Source: Bolinopsis microptera
Lineage: Eukaryota; Ctenophora; Tentaculata; Lobata; Bolinopsidae
Direction of reading: 5' to 3'
Assembly (NCBI RefSeq): GCF_026151205.1
Contig: NC_087083.1
Span: 1,862,501-1,926,500 of the forward strand
DNA length: 64,000 bases
Part shown: one piece after another, positions 10,500 to 21,601 of the stretch
Numbering within the stretch: position 1 is the stretch's first letter
How the letters are laid out: the number at the start of each line of letters is the position of its first letter
Position numbers and translations under genes: made by a program
Notes under the pieces: model-generated
Told to the model about the DNA's origin: nothing
Seen by the model: the letters and a program-made list of their open reading frames with translations, nothing else
The model's database searches: none

Positions 10500-10935
10500 A
10501 TCACAATGCTGGCAAGCATTACCGTCGCCCTGATATTCACAATATTATTTACCCTCTATACTAGTATATCCCCTTTATTGTTTTCCAGGCATTAAGACTC
10601 ATCGAAAGTAGTTCAGCAGGTATATTTAAGTTCAAAACATTTTAATTCAATGTTAAACTTAAAGATGACAGAAATAAGAAATGGTTATGTGGACAGTGGA
10701 GGTTTTTAAGAAATTTGCGCAAAATACGCGCCAGCATGTTATACGAAATTAGGTAAAAAACCCAAAATCGCCATATTCAGGTGCCTTAAAAACCATGTTA
10801 AAAATGAGTAAGAGATCTGAAACTTTGCAGGGTGTCTAGACGTTGACCAAATCGAGTGTAAATGAAATTTCATGTTTCAGGAGTATCGGGAAATGGGTTT
10901 CCTGGAACCCCTGTTTTACAACAGATTGTCGTGAA
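10500..10935 (-). mobile_element. HINE-like element, copy 2b (older, incomplete)
   Basis: Reverse-oriented copy with the 3' hairpin region (aatgctggcaagcatt) on the left and the 5' end (acaacagattgtcgtga) on the right. It is more diverged than its neighbour at 10938, abuts it head-to-tail and has lost the GC-rich hairpin block. Confidence 0.8.
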
Positions 10936-10937
10936 GT

Positions 10938-11448
10938 ATCACAGTGCTGGCAAGCACGACCGGTGCATTTATTGTGCGTATACTATGTACCTCCTTTACT
11001 ATTATACCTCCTTTACTATTATACCCCCTTTACTATTATACCCCCTTTGGTACACGTTACAAGCCTCTTTCGTGCACGCGAAGCGTGCACTCCGGCAGGA
11101 GTTTTTCAGGCATTAAGACTCATCGGAAGTCGTTCAGCATATTTATTTTTAGTTCAAAACATTCTAATTTGATGTCAAAGATGACAGGAATAAAAAATAG
11201 TTATGTTGAGATTTTTAAGAAATTTGCATAAAATACTCGCCAGCACTGTTTATATACAAAATTCGGTAAAAAACCCAAAATCGCCATATTCAGGTGTCTT
11301 AAAAACCATGTTAAAATCGAGTTAGAGATCTGAAATTTTTCAGGGCGTCTAGACGTTGACCAAATCGACTGCAAAAAAAGTTTCAGGTTTCAGGAACATC
11401 GGGGAGGGGGTTTTCTAGAACCCCTGTTTTACGACAGATTGTCGTGAT
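10938..11448 (-). mobile_element. HINE-like element, copy 2a
   Basis: Reverse-oriented, from ATCACAGTGCTGGCAAGCAC to AGATTGTCGTGAT. Contains the ctattatacccccttta array (about 10995-11050) and the GTGCACGCgaaGCGTGCAC hairpin. Closely similar to the copies at 2567 and 27813. Confidence 0.85.
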
Positions 11449-11558
11449 ATCTATACATCCAGAGTCTACCATATTGAGTCTAGCATCCAGTCTAGCATCC
11501 AGAGTCTAGCATATTGACTCTTTCCATTGGAGGTGAATGCAAAGTCCTCTTCACTGAA

Positions 11559-12398
11559 ATGAACAACCCAGTTCACACGCACACGCACAAGTGTACTCCA
11601 AGATCAGTTTACAGGATGACCAGAAGGAGTCAGGCTCACTACAAGCACTCTATCCAGAAGGGGTCAGTCACTGGTGCAGTACGATATAGTTTCACCTTCA
11701 GATCAATAGATGGAAAGAATCGTGCCAGTACTTGTATCTTCTCTGATTCAAATGGAGCAGGTATGAAATTTGGAGAGGATCACAAAAGGAGCTTTGGTAA
11801 GTGGCTGCCTGGTCGGAATGTTTGGACTCCTACAATAGATGACATTAACCCATATCTTGCATGTGGATACAAGAACATTGTTATTATGTGTGGTATAAAT
11901 GATGTTAGAAGACCATCTGTTAAATCTCAGCGTGAAATTTTTGCTATATTTAGTCATCTAGAATTCAAGATTGAGCAAATTCAAGAGGCCAATCCAACTG
12001 CCCAAGTATTTCTTTGTCCTCTTTTACCAACTCGAAATGCTGATTTAAATAGGAAAGTTCTTTATTTTATAGAACTTATTCGTCGTGAGCTACTCCCCAA
12101 AAACTTTGGTGTCCAGTTCGTTGATGGCTTTGATGACTTCCTTGACAATAACACTGGCTTACTTTGCCTAACCTTGTCCAGGGAGTTTGACAGATATGGC
12201 CGAACGGATTACCTGCACCTTAATTGGAAGGGAGTGGCCAAACTTGCTACTTTAATCCGTAATACTGTCCTTGTTAGGATGCATGGAGGGACTGATAGGA
12301 GGAAGAGGGGGAGGAGGGACGGTAAGGTTGGTTCAACACTTTATTCTCATGCCGCCGGAGGACAGCCTCGTGTTGAAGGCTATCAGCCTCCAGCATGA
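11559..12398 (+). CDS. CR1 LINE ORF1 with SGNH/GDSL esterase domain
   Basis: About 280 residues from the first ATG at 11559; the frame is open from 11514. SGNH blocks appear in order: FSDSNG (nucleophile-serine block), IVIMCGINDVRR (block III with the conserved Asn), and DYLHLNWKGVAKLA near the C-terminus (Asp/His block). The C-terminal tail is basic (RRKRGRRDGK). ORF1 proteins of CR1-like elements carry such an esterase and coat the RNA; the enzymatic role in transposition is not settled. The stop codon overlaps the ORF2 start in ATGA (12395-12398), which suggests reinitiation coupling. No inactivating change seen. Confidence 0.85.
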   Translation: MNNPVHTHTHKCTPRSVYRMTRRSQAHYKHSIQKGSVTGAVRYSFTFRSIDGKNRASTCIFSDSNGAGMKFGEDHKRSFGKWLPGRNVWTPTIDDINPYLACGYKNIVIMCGINDVRRPSVKSQREIFAIFSHLEFKIEQIQEANPTAQVFLCPLLPTRNADLNRKVLYFIELIRRELLPKNFGVQFVDGFDDFLDNNTGLLCLTLSREFDRYGRTDYLHLNWKGVAKLATLIRNTVLVRMHGGTDRRKRGRRDGKVGSTLYSHAAGGQPRVEGYQPPA

Positions 12399-15300
12399 AT
12401 GTTCTTAAAAAAGAGGTCTGTGCCCACTGTCTAAAAAGTATTTACTTAGGTCAATCTATAATTGAATGCTACCACTGTAATTGTCCCATTCACTCTAGAT
12501 GTTTTAACACCAGTGACAAACAAAATAAAAAAGTTGACTTGTACTGCAATAATTGTATCCACCTAGCAGTAAACCGTTATAACCCATTTAAGCTTCTGAA
12601 TGATGACAATGATGACAACACTGATGCAGATGATGTAATACGTAAAATCTCTGAGGTACTTGAAAGCTGTGACTCATATTCTGTAAAAGACATAAACCGC
12701 ACCTTTGCTAACGAATTACAAGTGCAAAACTCACTAATATTTCAAAATCTTGATGGCAACAAATCAAACTTTGACTCGCTGGCAATTGAAATAGCTAGGT
12801 TTACTAACAAATTCTCTGTAATTGGTCTTGCTGAAACGAATGTAGGCCCTGAAATGAAAAACTTGTACGAACTCACAGGCTATGAGAGCTTCTATCAAGA
12901 TACCTTCGACTCGAAAGTAAAAGGCTCAGGAGTAGCTCTATATGTCCTGAACTCCTTCAATGCTGTCAAAAATAACAACCTTTCACAAGTAACAGAAAAT
13001 CTAGAAACCCTCTTTGTAACTATAGGTAGTCTAGGAAATTCTACTTCTATAGGAGTAATATACCGCCCTCCAAGTGGCAATGCTGAGCAAGCTCTCCAAG
13101 AACTGTCGTCAATACTTGATAAAGCACCAAAACATACACACATTGCAGGTGATTTTAACATTAATCTCCATAGTAACCACAGTAGCATTATTGCACAGTA
13201 TGAAGATGTCCTATTTAGTAGAGGCTTCTTTCCATTGATATCATTAGCAACTCATGAAAAGCCTGGATGTAATGCCTCGTGCATCGACAACATCATTACA
13301 AATGACCTAGACTCTGTTACTGCCTCCGGAGTCATAACTGATCACATATCTCATCACCTCCCTATATTTACAATATTTGACTGGGAAATTAGCAAGACCA
13401 AAAATATTCACAAGCACACTCAATATTATGACTATTGTAAATCAAACACTGATAAATTTGCTGAAGTCTTGGGTAACAAACTAGACAATGAACCAATTAT
13501 AGATTTTACTAACTTTCATGATATCTTTAAAAACAGCATTGACGAAACCTGCAAACTAGCTGTACCCAAAACCACTAAGCGCACTATCCAGAACAACCCA
13601 TGGATTACTGGCGGGATTATAGCCTCAGTAAACCACTGCCATGGGCTGTATGATGACTGGGCGAAAGTCAGGAAAGTTAAGTGTAAACAAGGCGAAACTG
13701 ACACAAAAGGGGGCACATGCCTGTGTTCTATCTGCTGTAATAAAAGAAACCGTTATGATGACTACAAAGAATATAGAAAGGCTCTAAAAAAGGTTCGTAA
13801 AAAAGCTGTATCTGAATATTATTCTGACAAGTTTCTTGAAACTCAGGGAAATTCCAAGAAAACCTGGGAACTGATAAATAAAATTCGTGGCAAACAGAAA
13901 CGTGATATCAGACCTATATTTACCATAGACAATGAAAAGATAACTGATCGCAGAGTTATAGCTAATGAATTCAATAAGTATTTTGTATCCCTAGCATCTA
14001 ACCTTAATGCAGCCTACACAGAACTAGGAGAGATACAAATAAATCAGCTTCCAAGTTTCTGTGACTTCTTACCTAAATCGAATACAGCTAATATATATCT
14101 ACATGACTGCTCACCTGAGGAGGTGGCTAAGATCATATCGGAACTTAAGAATGGCAAGGCTAGCGACATACCAGTACATATAGTAAAGGCAGTATCAGGC
14201 AAAATTAGCCCACTACTATCGGTATTGTACAACGAATGTATGCAACAGGGATTTTTTCCAGACGACCTAAAAGTAGGTAAAATAAGTCCAATATATAAGA
14301 AAGAAAATGCTGAGCTTCTTGAAAATTACAGGCCTATCTCAACCTTAGCGATATTCGGTAAAATACTTGAAAAAATCATATTCTCCAGGCTTTACAGTTT
14401 CTTTCAGTCGCAAGGATTATTATATGAAAATCAATATGGCTTTAGAAAAAATCACTCGACAAGCCATGCACTCAACTTCTCTGTCGACTACATTGAAAAA
14501 TCTTTAAGAGATAAAAATCACGTACTAGGCATCTTCATTGATTTAAGTAAAGCTTTTGACACAATCTGTCATGATAAACTGCTTAAAAAACTGAATGATT
14601 ATGGAATTCGAGGGACTGCAAATAAATTGATAGCCAGTTACCTTTCTAATAGACAACAATATGTTTCAGTACTTGGAGAAGAATCCGAAAAACTGTCTGT
14701 AATATTTGGTGTTCCTCAGGGGTCAGTATTAGGTCCCTTGCTTTTCATTATCTACATCAATGAAATATACAGAGTATCAGACCTAGGTAAGTTTATACTT
14801 TTTGCCGATGACACCAACATATTTGTTGTAGATAAATGTATAAAAACACTTTACTGCAAAGCTAATAAAATTCTTAAACTTGTTCATCAGTATATGAAGA
14901 GTAACTTGCTGCATATCAACATAAAGAAATGTTGTTATATCCACTTTAAGCCGAACTGTAGAAATGAACCAGATTCAAACACCAATGAATTAGAACTGAC
15001 ACTAAATAATATAGTAATTAAAAAGGTGGAGGAAGCTAAGTTTCTTGGAGTCATTATTGACCAAAAACTGAACTGGGATGCTCACTTAAGAGCGTTAAAC
15101 CGTAAATTGAAATGTGAGATAGGTAGACTATGTGGAATTAGACGCTGTGTACCTAAAAAACTATATAAGGACCTGTACCACACCCTTTTTGAATCACACC
15201 TATGTTATGGAATATCTGTTTGGGGAGGTGTATCAAATAATAAACTAGAAGCCATATTTAAAACACAAAAGAAATGCATAAGAATTCTCTTTGGTGATAA

Positions 15301-15439
15301 TGATGCATACTTCAATAAGTTCAAAACATGTGCCAGAGTAAGGCCTATCACTAGGGATAAGACCGGTAAAGTTATCAAGCAGATGTTAGGCAAAGATTTC
15401 TTTGAACTAGAACACAGTAAACCAATCTGTAACGAGTAT
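12395..15439 (+). CDS. CR1 LINE ORF2, first 1015 codons (PHD-like finger, APE-type endonuclease, RT)
   Basis: Starts at the ATG of the ATGA overlap. N-terminal Cys/His cluster (CAHC...CYHC...HSRC...CNNC, residues 10-56) resembles a PHD-type finger, followed by an acidic linker. The APE-like endonuclease (about 110-340) shows GLAETN, GVIYRPPSG, AGDFNINL, IDNI and DHISHHLPIF. The RT shows YKKENAELLENYRPIS, QYGFRKNHST, FIDLSKAFDTICH, GVPQGSVLGPLLF and catalytic FADDTNIF. The frame is open to the codon TAT at 15437-15439, where the Gypsy LTR begins; it resumes at 23786. Past the junction the reading would run into LTR sequence and stop at 15484. Confidence 0.93.
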
Positions 15440-15556
15440 TGTTGTAGCGTGAGCGTAGAAATAAAACAAGTTGTTAACACGTAATCATAGAGGCTAGGGA
15501 AGAACAAATCGTTAATAACAAATTATGATAGCAATCAATGTTCAATATATATAACA
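15440..15556 (-). repeat. Gypsy 3' LTR (left copy), 117 bp
   Basis: TGTTGTAGCG...TATATAACA on the plus strand, identical by eye at all 117 positions to 23664-23780. Preceded by TSD AGTAT (15435-15439). The internal side begins ATCTCCCTTC on the plus strand; read on the element strand this is GAAGGGAGAT, the polypurine tract directly upstream of the LTR. Confidence 0.95.
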
Positions 15557-16023
15557 ATCTCCCTTCGGCAAGTTATAGCTAGTCGGCCGATACAACTAGC
15601 TGCGCTCGCGTTTAACACGAGGAGCTAGGCGCGCGCGCAAAATTGAGGTCAGGAGGACTGTCACTTTTTAGCGCTAACTAGCTTAACGTCGCCGCGCGTT
15701 CCATACATGTGGAACAGCTTTTGTGACCAAACTGGTCTTTAACTTTAACTGTCAGAAAACAGACATAAAAAATACTTTCTCCCCACAGGTCGGGACAAAA
15801 TTAGCAACATTTTGCTTCTTAAACGTTAAAAACTTGTAACTCATATTTCCATAAAATTGGATTAGCCACGTTCTCTGTCGAATTATTAAAATACATATAA
15901 GTTAAATCAGGAAATCTGTAAAATTTAAAATAATGAGTGACTCTAAAAATGTGATAAAAACAGCGGTTTGACAAATATTACAACATACGGGTTTACAATG
16001 ATTTCAGTTCGTGATTACTCATT
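15557..16023. other. Gypsy 3' untranslated region
   Basis: Between the integrase stop and the LTR. No frame of note; a GC-rich patch (gctagtcggccgatac) lies near 15590. The polypurine tract is at 15557-15566. Confidence 0.7.
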
Positions 16024-18038
16024 CTAACTCATGGTTTTCATTTTAGTGATAGCATCACTCTTAGCACTTCTGGTTGGTCTCAAACGCGGTTCAGGTAAGG
16101 GTGCACCACCTGTAGCTGTAGGTTTGGACAACTCAGACACCCGGACTTGCTTGTCGTTGGTTTTCAGGGGGGAAGCAACTTTCGGTTGAGGACGCTCAGT
16201 CACTTTAGCCGGTGAGGTATCCTTGACTGGGGACGCTGGTTTCGCCACAGCCTCAAGTCTGTTGCCGTTCGGAACTCCTAGGTTTAGTGCATTCATTCTC
16301 CGTCTTTCCCTTGTTTCATGCAGCTTCTGGAACTTAATGTCAGAGCGAGCTATCTCTCTGGTTAACAGCGTTTTTTGCGGTTTTATTGCGTCAGCGTGTT
16401 GGACCACGTAATTGTTCGAATTATCACCGAGTCTTTTGATTACTCTAGCTTGTTCCCAGTGGCTTTTGTCGTCCATTTTGGCGAAAATGAGCTGATTTTC
16501 CCGGAACTCTCGAGTTCTGGGGTGTTCGTTAATTGCAACTTGCAGTTTCTCAGATTGCAATTCCTGCTCCCTCATCCGATCGGTTGGTTTGATTTGGTGT
16601 AGTTTAGATCGCAGAGTTCTGTTGAACGCTAACACAGCTGGTGTTTGACCAGTAGACGAATGGGGTGTGTTGCGGTAAGTTAGCAGAAAATCGTTCAGAT
16701 TCTTGCACACGTCCTTACTGGTTACAGACATCTTTTTCAGGGCGGATTTAAACGACTGAACAAGTCGTTCGCAGATTCCGTTTGATTTGGGAGAATACGT
16801 CGGAACAGTCACGTGCTTTATACCACAGGATTTCAGATATCCCTCAGTTTCATCCGACACGAACTGTGGTCCGTTATCCGTTACCAGACAGATTGGAATA
16901 CCTGTACGAGAGAATATGGATCTAAAAGCACGTATTGTAGCACTAGATGTTGTATTTGTGTTCATTTGAACAACTTCAGGCCACTTGCTGTAAGAGTCTA
17001 CTAATAATAGCCACATGCTGCCCAGGAATGGGCCCGCAAAGTCAGCGTGTACTCTTTGGAAAGGTGCACTGGTTTTAGCCCAGGGGTGGTCAACGACTTT
17101 AGTCATGTTCTTACCATACTTGGCGCATGTCTCACACGTCCGAGCAGTATCCTCGATTTGTGTGTCAAGACGTGGCCAGTAAACGTAAGATCTGGCCAAG
17201 GATTTCATACCTGTTACTCCAATGTGAGTGGCGTGCAGAATATCCATTACAGTGCTTCTCGGTTTAGCGGGAATCACGACACGGGCTCCCCAAGTTAAAC
17301 ATCCAAGTTCATGGCTCAACTCGTCTCTTCTAGTCCAGAAAGCTTTGAGATCACCGTCACATTTCAGATTCTTCGGCCAACCATTCAGAGTGTATTCCAA
17401 AACTCTGCTCAGAATCGGGTCCTTACGAGTGTCGTTCGCCACTAACTCAGCATTGAGTAAAGTCTCGCTCATAGTCAGTGCAAACATATCACCAAACTCG
17501 TCTCTCTCCCTCACAGGGTGTGTTACCGATTTTGGCAGCCTGGATAACATATCAGCGTTAGCATGATCCTTGGTATTACGATATTGAATGTCATACTGGT
17601 AATTCATAAGGAATAAAGCCCACCTAGTTAACCTACCGGCAGTCATCTCTGGAATTGGCTTATCGCCAAATATACGAACCAGCGCACGATGATCTGTCAC
17701 CAAGGTAAACTGTCTCATATACAAGTAAATATGTAGGCGCTTTATGGCCCACACTATGGCCAGGGCCTCTTTGTCCACTTGAGCGTAATTCCTCTCGGCC
17801 GGTGACAGGGTCCGGGAGATGAACTCAATGGGGCGCTCATCCCCATTCAGCATAATGTGAGACAACACTGCGCCAATGCCACCGATTGAAGCATCAGTGT
17901 CCAGTTTAAGAGGAAGCTTGGGATTGTAAAAGGTCAATACACGGTTAGAAGCCAGCAGATTTTTCAATATTTTAAACGCTGTCTTTTCGGTATTTGTCCA
18001 CACCCACTTTACATTCTTAGCTCTCAGCCTTTCAATTG
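16024..18038 (-). CDS. Gypsy pol, C-terminal part: RNase H and integrase
   Basis: Open frame reading leftward from the transposon junction at 18038. RNase H: LDTDASIGGIGAVLSH, then KEALAIVWAI and VTDHRALVRIF. After DMLSRLP comes the integrase. Its HHCC finger is HATHIGVTGMKSLARSYVYWP...CETC, the catalytic core holds HADFAGPF (D), VTDNGPQF (D) and SPKSNGICERLVQSFK (E), and the C-terminal SH3-like region includes HWEQARVIKRLG. The tail is basic and Pro/Lys-rich. It has no start codon, because upstream RT is displaced to beyond 21601. Product role: degrade the RNA template and insert cDNA. The domains look intact, so the insertion that separated them is recent. Confidence 0.93.
18033..18038. repeat. 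Left TSD of the 3.56-kb TIR transposon (CAATTG)
   Basis: CAATTG here and again at 21602-21607. Only one copy is needed to keep the Gypsy frame reading A-P-I-E-R-L across the site. Confidence 0.9.
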
Positions 18039-18055
18039 AGGCCCCTTCCAGCCAT

Positions 18056-18560
18056 TGCCACTGCGAATTTAACCTAAAACCTGCCCAGTTAATAGCGAAG
18101 ACTGCGAAATTACCACTCCTGCCTAGTAATCTAATTTACCCTGTCCAGATCAGCAGTATATTACACTAAATCCGCAGGTTTTCTCTTAATTTTTTATGTC
18201 AAAACCTGCCTAATTAACTAGTGATCCTGCATCAACAGCGCAGGTATTTGTTATTTGGCAGGTTTTCTATTAACTTGGCAGGATTTGCTATAAAATTATT
18301 AATCCTTTCCGGATGGATTACGGCAGTGATAAAGTTAAATCGGCAGGTTTTCCATTAACTTGGCAGGATTTTTTATAAAATTATCAATCCTTGCCGGATA
18401 GATTACGGCAGTGATAAAGTTAAATCGGCAGGTTTTCCATTAACTTTGCAGGATTTGTTATAAAATTATCAATCCATGCCAAATAGATTATAATGCTATA
18501 ATCTTATTATGGCAGCGTTAAATTTATAAATTGGCAGGTTTCTTTTATCTTTCTTTTAAG
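18056..18560. repeat. Left subterminal repeat region with about 78-bp tandem units
   Basis: Unit words: ggcaggttttccattaactt, ggcaggattt, ataaaattatcaatcc, gccggatagattacggcagt. They repeat at about 18275-18500, with looser copies outward. The matching right side (21290-21590) has the same GCAGGTTTT words without clean tandem order. Confidence 0.85.
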
Positions 18561-18736
18561 TTCTTAAGTTATTTGGAATTTTGCTTATTTGGCACCAAAA
18601 CTAAAAGTCAATAAAACCGAGTTGATTAGCGCAGTCAAGAAATTGGCCGGAGTTGATAAAAAGCTGACAACCATGGCACTGAATCTCCAAATGAGAGGTA
18701 TAGTACGCTATATACTTATATAGTACGGTACCGCAA

Positions 18737-18800
18737 CAATTGACCCCCTCCCCCCCCCCCCCCCCCCTCCGACAAATGACCCCCTGATGCAATCTACCCC
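18737..18800. repeat. Poly-C tract with CAATTGACCCCC, paired with poly-G at 20102
   Basis: Runs of C with TGACCCCC words on the left, and GGTCAATTGTCGG(G)nTCAATTTTC at 20092-20128 on the right, in inverted orientation around the TTAGGG-like array. This could be one further TIR element boundary, but no TSD could be read. Confidence 0.5.
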
Positions 18801-18835
18801 CGACAATTGACCCCCCATGTAATTACACTGGGGTC

Positions 18836-19022
18836 AATTCAGGGTTAGGGTCAGGGTTAGGGTCAGGGTTAGGGTCAGGGTTAGGGTCAGGGTTAGGGTC
18901 AGGGTTAGGGTCAGGGTTAGGGTCAGGGTTAGGGTCAGGGTTAGGGTCAGGGTCAGGGTTAGGGTTAGGGTTAGGGTCAGGGTCAGGGTCAGGGTCAGGG
19001 TTAGGGTCAGGGTTAGGGTTAC
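18836..19022 (+). repeat. Telomere-like array (TTAGGG and TCAGGG alternating)
   Basis: About 31 hexamers, mostly in GGTTAGGGTCAG 12-mers, ending GGTTAGGGTTACTG. It continues as TTAGGGTTAG after the MULE at 20061. Low-complexity Asn/Asp-Pro frames on the minus strand are artefacts of this array. Confidence 0.95.
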
Positions 19023-19024
19023 TG

Positions 19025-20052
19025 GGTAACACGACTCCTGTCAGCGACATCTGTCCGACAGCGACATCTGTCCGAATCAGGGTACCAGAAAAAACGACAT
19101 TTGTCCGAAATTGTGATCTGATTTCAATACAACACATTTCCAATTAGAGACGTGATCTGAACTGTTAATTTGAATACGTAACATTGCCAATTTGAGATAT
19201 GATCTGAGCCATAGTGTACTACTAGTTTATTTTCGACCTAGGAAGGCAGGCATGAAGCAACTGCGTTGTGAATGGCGAGCTCGTAGTCCATGAGAATGTA
19301 TTGTGGTTGGTAGCCCCAAGGCCTCAGAAGCCCAGGTGTCTATCTCCTCGAACATGTTGCGGTAGAGGGTCGTCGATTTTCCAGGAATGAGTCCTTAGAA
19401 GAGGGGGAGGTGCCAGCCGTCAGGGAAGAGTCCGTGGACTGTGAAGAGCTGATGGAAGAGATTAGGTGCAGATTTGAAGGTACCGTTGGGCGTTGACTAC
19501 GCAATGCTCCGCGTCCACCATATGATCTGCGTTCTTAGGAGTCCCCCAAAGGAATGATCGACGAGTCTGTTCGTCCCATCCAGAGTCCCAGAGCATCATT
19601 GGACTGTTGTCGGTAGAGAGGATTTAGTTTGCAGGAATGGATAGCGTTTCCAGATCTCTCGGGTCTGTTTGCTGCAGATCTGGGTCTGTTTACTGAAGAT
19701 TGGTTGCCATTGTGGATTGCGATAACTGATCTCCATACGGCTGCTATCCTATATGTACTCATGTAGGCTGTGTCCTGTGATGTGATCGACAGCTTGTTAG
19801 TGTACGGCTAGCACAATCCTGTCCTTAAATAGTCAATCACGTATCGATGGATCAGATCTCAATGGATCAAATCAGCATTCGAACAATGGGAGCAACGTCA
19901 CGAAATTACCCGTGAGTTTGTGAAATACGAATGTGAACCGAAATTACAATATGATCCGAAATTCGGACAGATGTCGCCAAAAACGACTCCTGTCCGACAG
20001 CGAAATCTGTCCGAAATCCCCAATTCGGCTGTCGGACAGATGTCGCCCAATC
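19025..20052 (-). mobile_element. Mutator-like (MULE) element, 1028 bp, inserted in the telomere-like array
   Basis: Flanked by a perfect 9-bp duplication GGGTTACTG (19016-19024 and 20053-20061). CGACATCTGTCCGACAG words face inward at both ends (19040-19075; 19975-20045), several per end. A MULE transposase relic lies inside on the minus strand. TSD length and transposase agree. The left end (GGTAACACGAC...) matches a solitary end at 63590-63626. Confidence 0.87.
19225..19640 (-). pseudogene. MULE transposase remnant (several frameshifts and a stop)
   Basis: Read leftward, three frames together give the MULE order: WGTPKNADHMVDAEHCVV; then GTFKSAPNLFHQLFTVHGLF and DGWHLPLF, stop, GLIPGKSTTLYRNMFEEID; then QYILMDYELAIHNAVASC. 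The first catalytic position reads N where MULEs have D (VNGTFK-like rather than VDGTFK); the second D is present in LMDYE. The C-terminal glutamate region is missing. It is a dead transposase and cannot move its own element. Assignment is by motif order and is supported by the 9-bp TSD around the element. Confidence 0.75.
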
Positions 20053-20540
20053 GGGTTACTGTTAGGGTTAGTATAATAAATATATTTGTTTGGTCAATTG
20101 TCGGGGGGGGGGGGGGGGGTCAATTTTCAAGTATTATATCACTCGCACCGTTTAGCTCCACGTGGTTTCTTAAGCTTAAATACTTAACTGTCCTGTCAAG
20201 ATAAAGTAAATCACTATCACCTCTCATTCTTAATAAGTTAGTGAGCAAGCATCTGATCATTTTAAAACAGTCACCTCCCAATTTAGCAAGTTCTTACATC
20301 TATATTACAGTCTACACCCTTCAATAATGAGATAATATGTTTGGCCGGTAGAGGGTCCGCAGTAGTCCCATTAAAGCATTATCTCATTACCTTAGCATTG
20401 CTGTACAGTGTACAACTACTATAAGAGTATAAGATATACATCCTTCACCAAAACTGGTTTGTCCGCTTTCTATTACTAATTTTCCGCTGAAAGTGCCACA
20501 TCAGTGATCAATTAATATTGGTAAATAGCAATAATTTGAG

Positions 20541-20589
20541 TTATAGGTTGACCTCCCACTTAGAGCATATGTGGGAGGTCAACCTATAA
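20541..20589. repeat. Perfect 19-bp inverted repeat
   Basis: TTATAGGTTGACCTCCCAC (20541-20559) and its exact complement at 20571-20589 with an 11-nt loop. Role unknown. Confidence 0.9.
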
Positions 20590-20979
20590 TTATAGTACGA
20601 GCTATTTCCAATTCGTGAATACGAATTTCGATTAAGGTCCAACTTATTAAGTGTCACTTTAACGTGTGACAAATTTCCGATCAAATATCTCATAATCTGA
20701 AAATAACTGCATATTTAGAACTATTATATTAATTGTAATTGAAGATTCTTTCAGAATCACTTCATTCACTAAATCTTACAATGTGAACAATGAACAGGTA
20801 GAGGCACTGCAACTGAAAAAGTGCTGTCCTCACTACTTAAGAACATAGCAATCTAATCTAAAAATGGCAACCTAAGAACTGAAGTTAAGCAAACAGTTAT
20901 TTTCCAATAATCGGTTTTTATATGTACTTTTATACTCATACTTATCATAGACCCCGTGTTGGTAACAGTGGATAATATG

Positions 20980-21076
20980 CAGTGGCGAAACGTACCTAAG
21001 AGGCCGCAGCTGCACCCCCCCATCCCCTTCCGCATAGCAGGGGTTGCCGGAGTGTCGGGCAGTCGTTTCGCCACTG
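20980..21076. mobile_element. Small hAT-like MITE, 97 bp
   Basis: CAGTGGCGAAACG at the left and CGTTTCGCCACTG at the right, 13-bp perfect TIRs of the CAGTGGCG type common in hAT elements. The interior is GC-rich. No clean 8-bp duplication could be read, so it is older or rearranged. Confidence 0.65.
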
Positions 21077-21601
21077 ACTAGTGACTGCATGTATAAAAGT
21101 ATAAACTATAGAGCCATGTAGGCATGTAGCATTCTGTACTTCTGTAGCTTTGCACAAACCAAGTCTCAGTCCTACACCCTACCTAGTAATAAGGTTATAC
21201 GATCATTACAGTATTCCACATTGTACACTCAAATTATCCAAAACCCCTGCCAATATAGGTTTAATCACGCCACAAGTTGATTCAAATTATCTCAACTTAC
21301 GCAGGATTTGCGTTAAATCTGCAGCATTCGACTTTATATTTAACGGAAAACCTGCCAAAATAGAGCAAACCTGCCGAGAGTAGGTGAAAGGTGAGGCAGG
21401 TTTTGTGTTAATTTTGCAGGCTTTTCTATAAATCAACAACTCGATTAAATAATTACGTGAGATAAATCTCTGCACGAATACGATAATAGGCAGGTTTTCG
21501 GTTAATTTTGCAGGAATCATTTTAAGACTTCAAATTGATTATCAGTCTTACTGTAAAACCTGCCAAATTAGGTGGCAGGTGGCAATGGCTGGAAGGGGCC
21601 T

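Larger units (their letters stand above)
18039..21601. mobile_element. 3.56-kb TIR DNA transposon inside Gypsy pol
   Basis: Terminal inverted repeats of 23 bp starting AGGCCCCTTCCAGCCATTGC, perfect at both ends. Flanked by a 6-bp duplication CAATTG. Both subterminal regions are packed with GGCAGGTTTT / AAAACCTGCC and GCAGGATTT words, likely binding sites. No transposase of its own was recognised; the interior is a telomere-like array with a nested Mutator-like element. The superfamily is unassigned: a 6-bp TSD excludes the usual hAT (8), mariner (TA) and Mutator (9-11) values. A related end lies at 28917-29425. Confidence 0.88.

Noticed and set aside
16223-17566. Several plus-strand open frames
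   Set aside because: They are shadows of the minus-strand Gypsy RNase H/integrase frame, which carries all conserved motifs.
18836-19022. A real chromosome end
   Set aside because: The array is degenerate and has unique, nested transposon sequence on both sides, so it is interstitial.
18823-19143. Open frame of Asn-Pro/Asp-Pro repeats
   Set aside because: Translation of the TTAGGG/TCAGGG array on the minus strand; no non-repeat domain.
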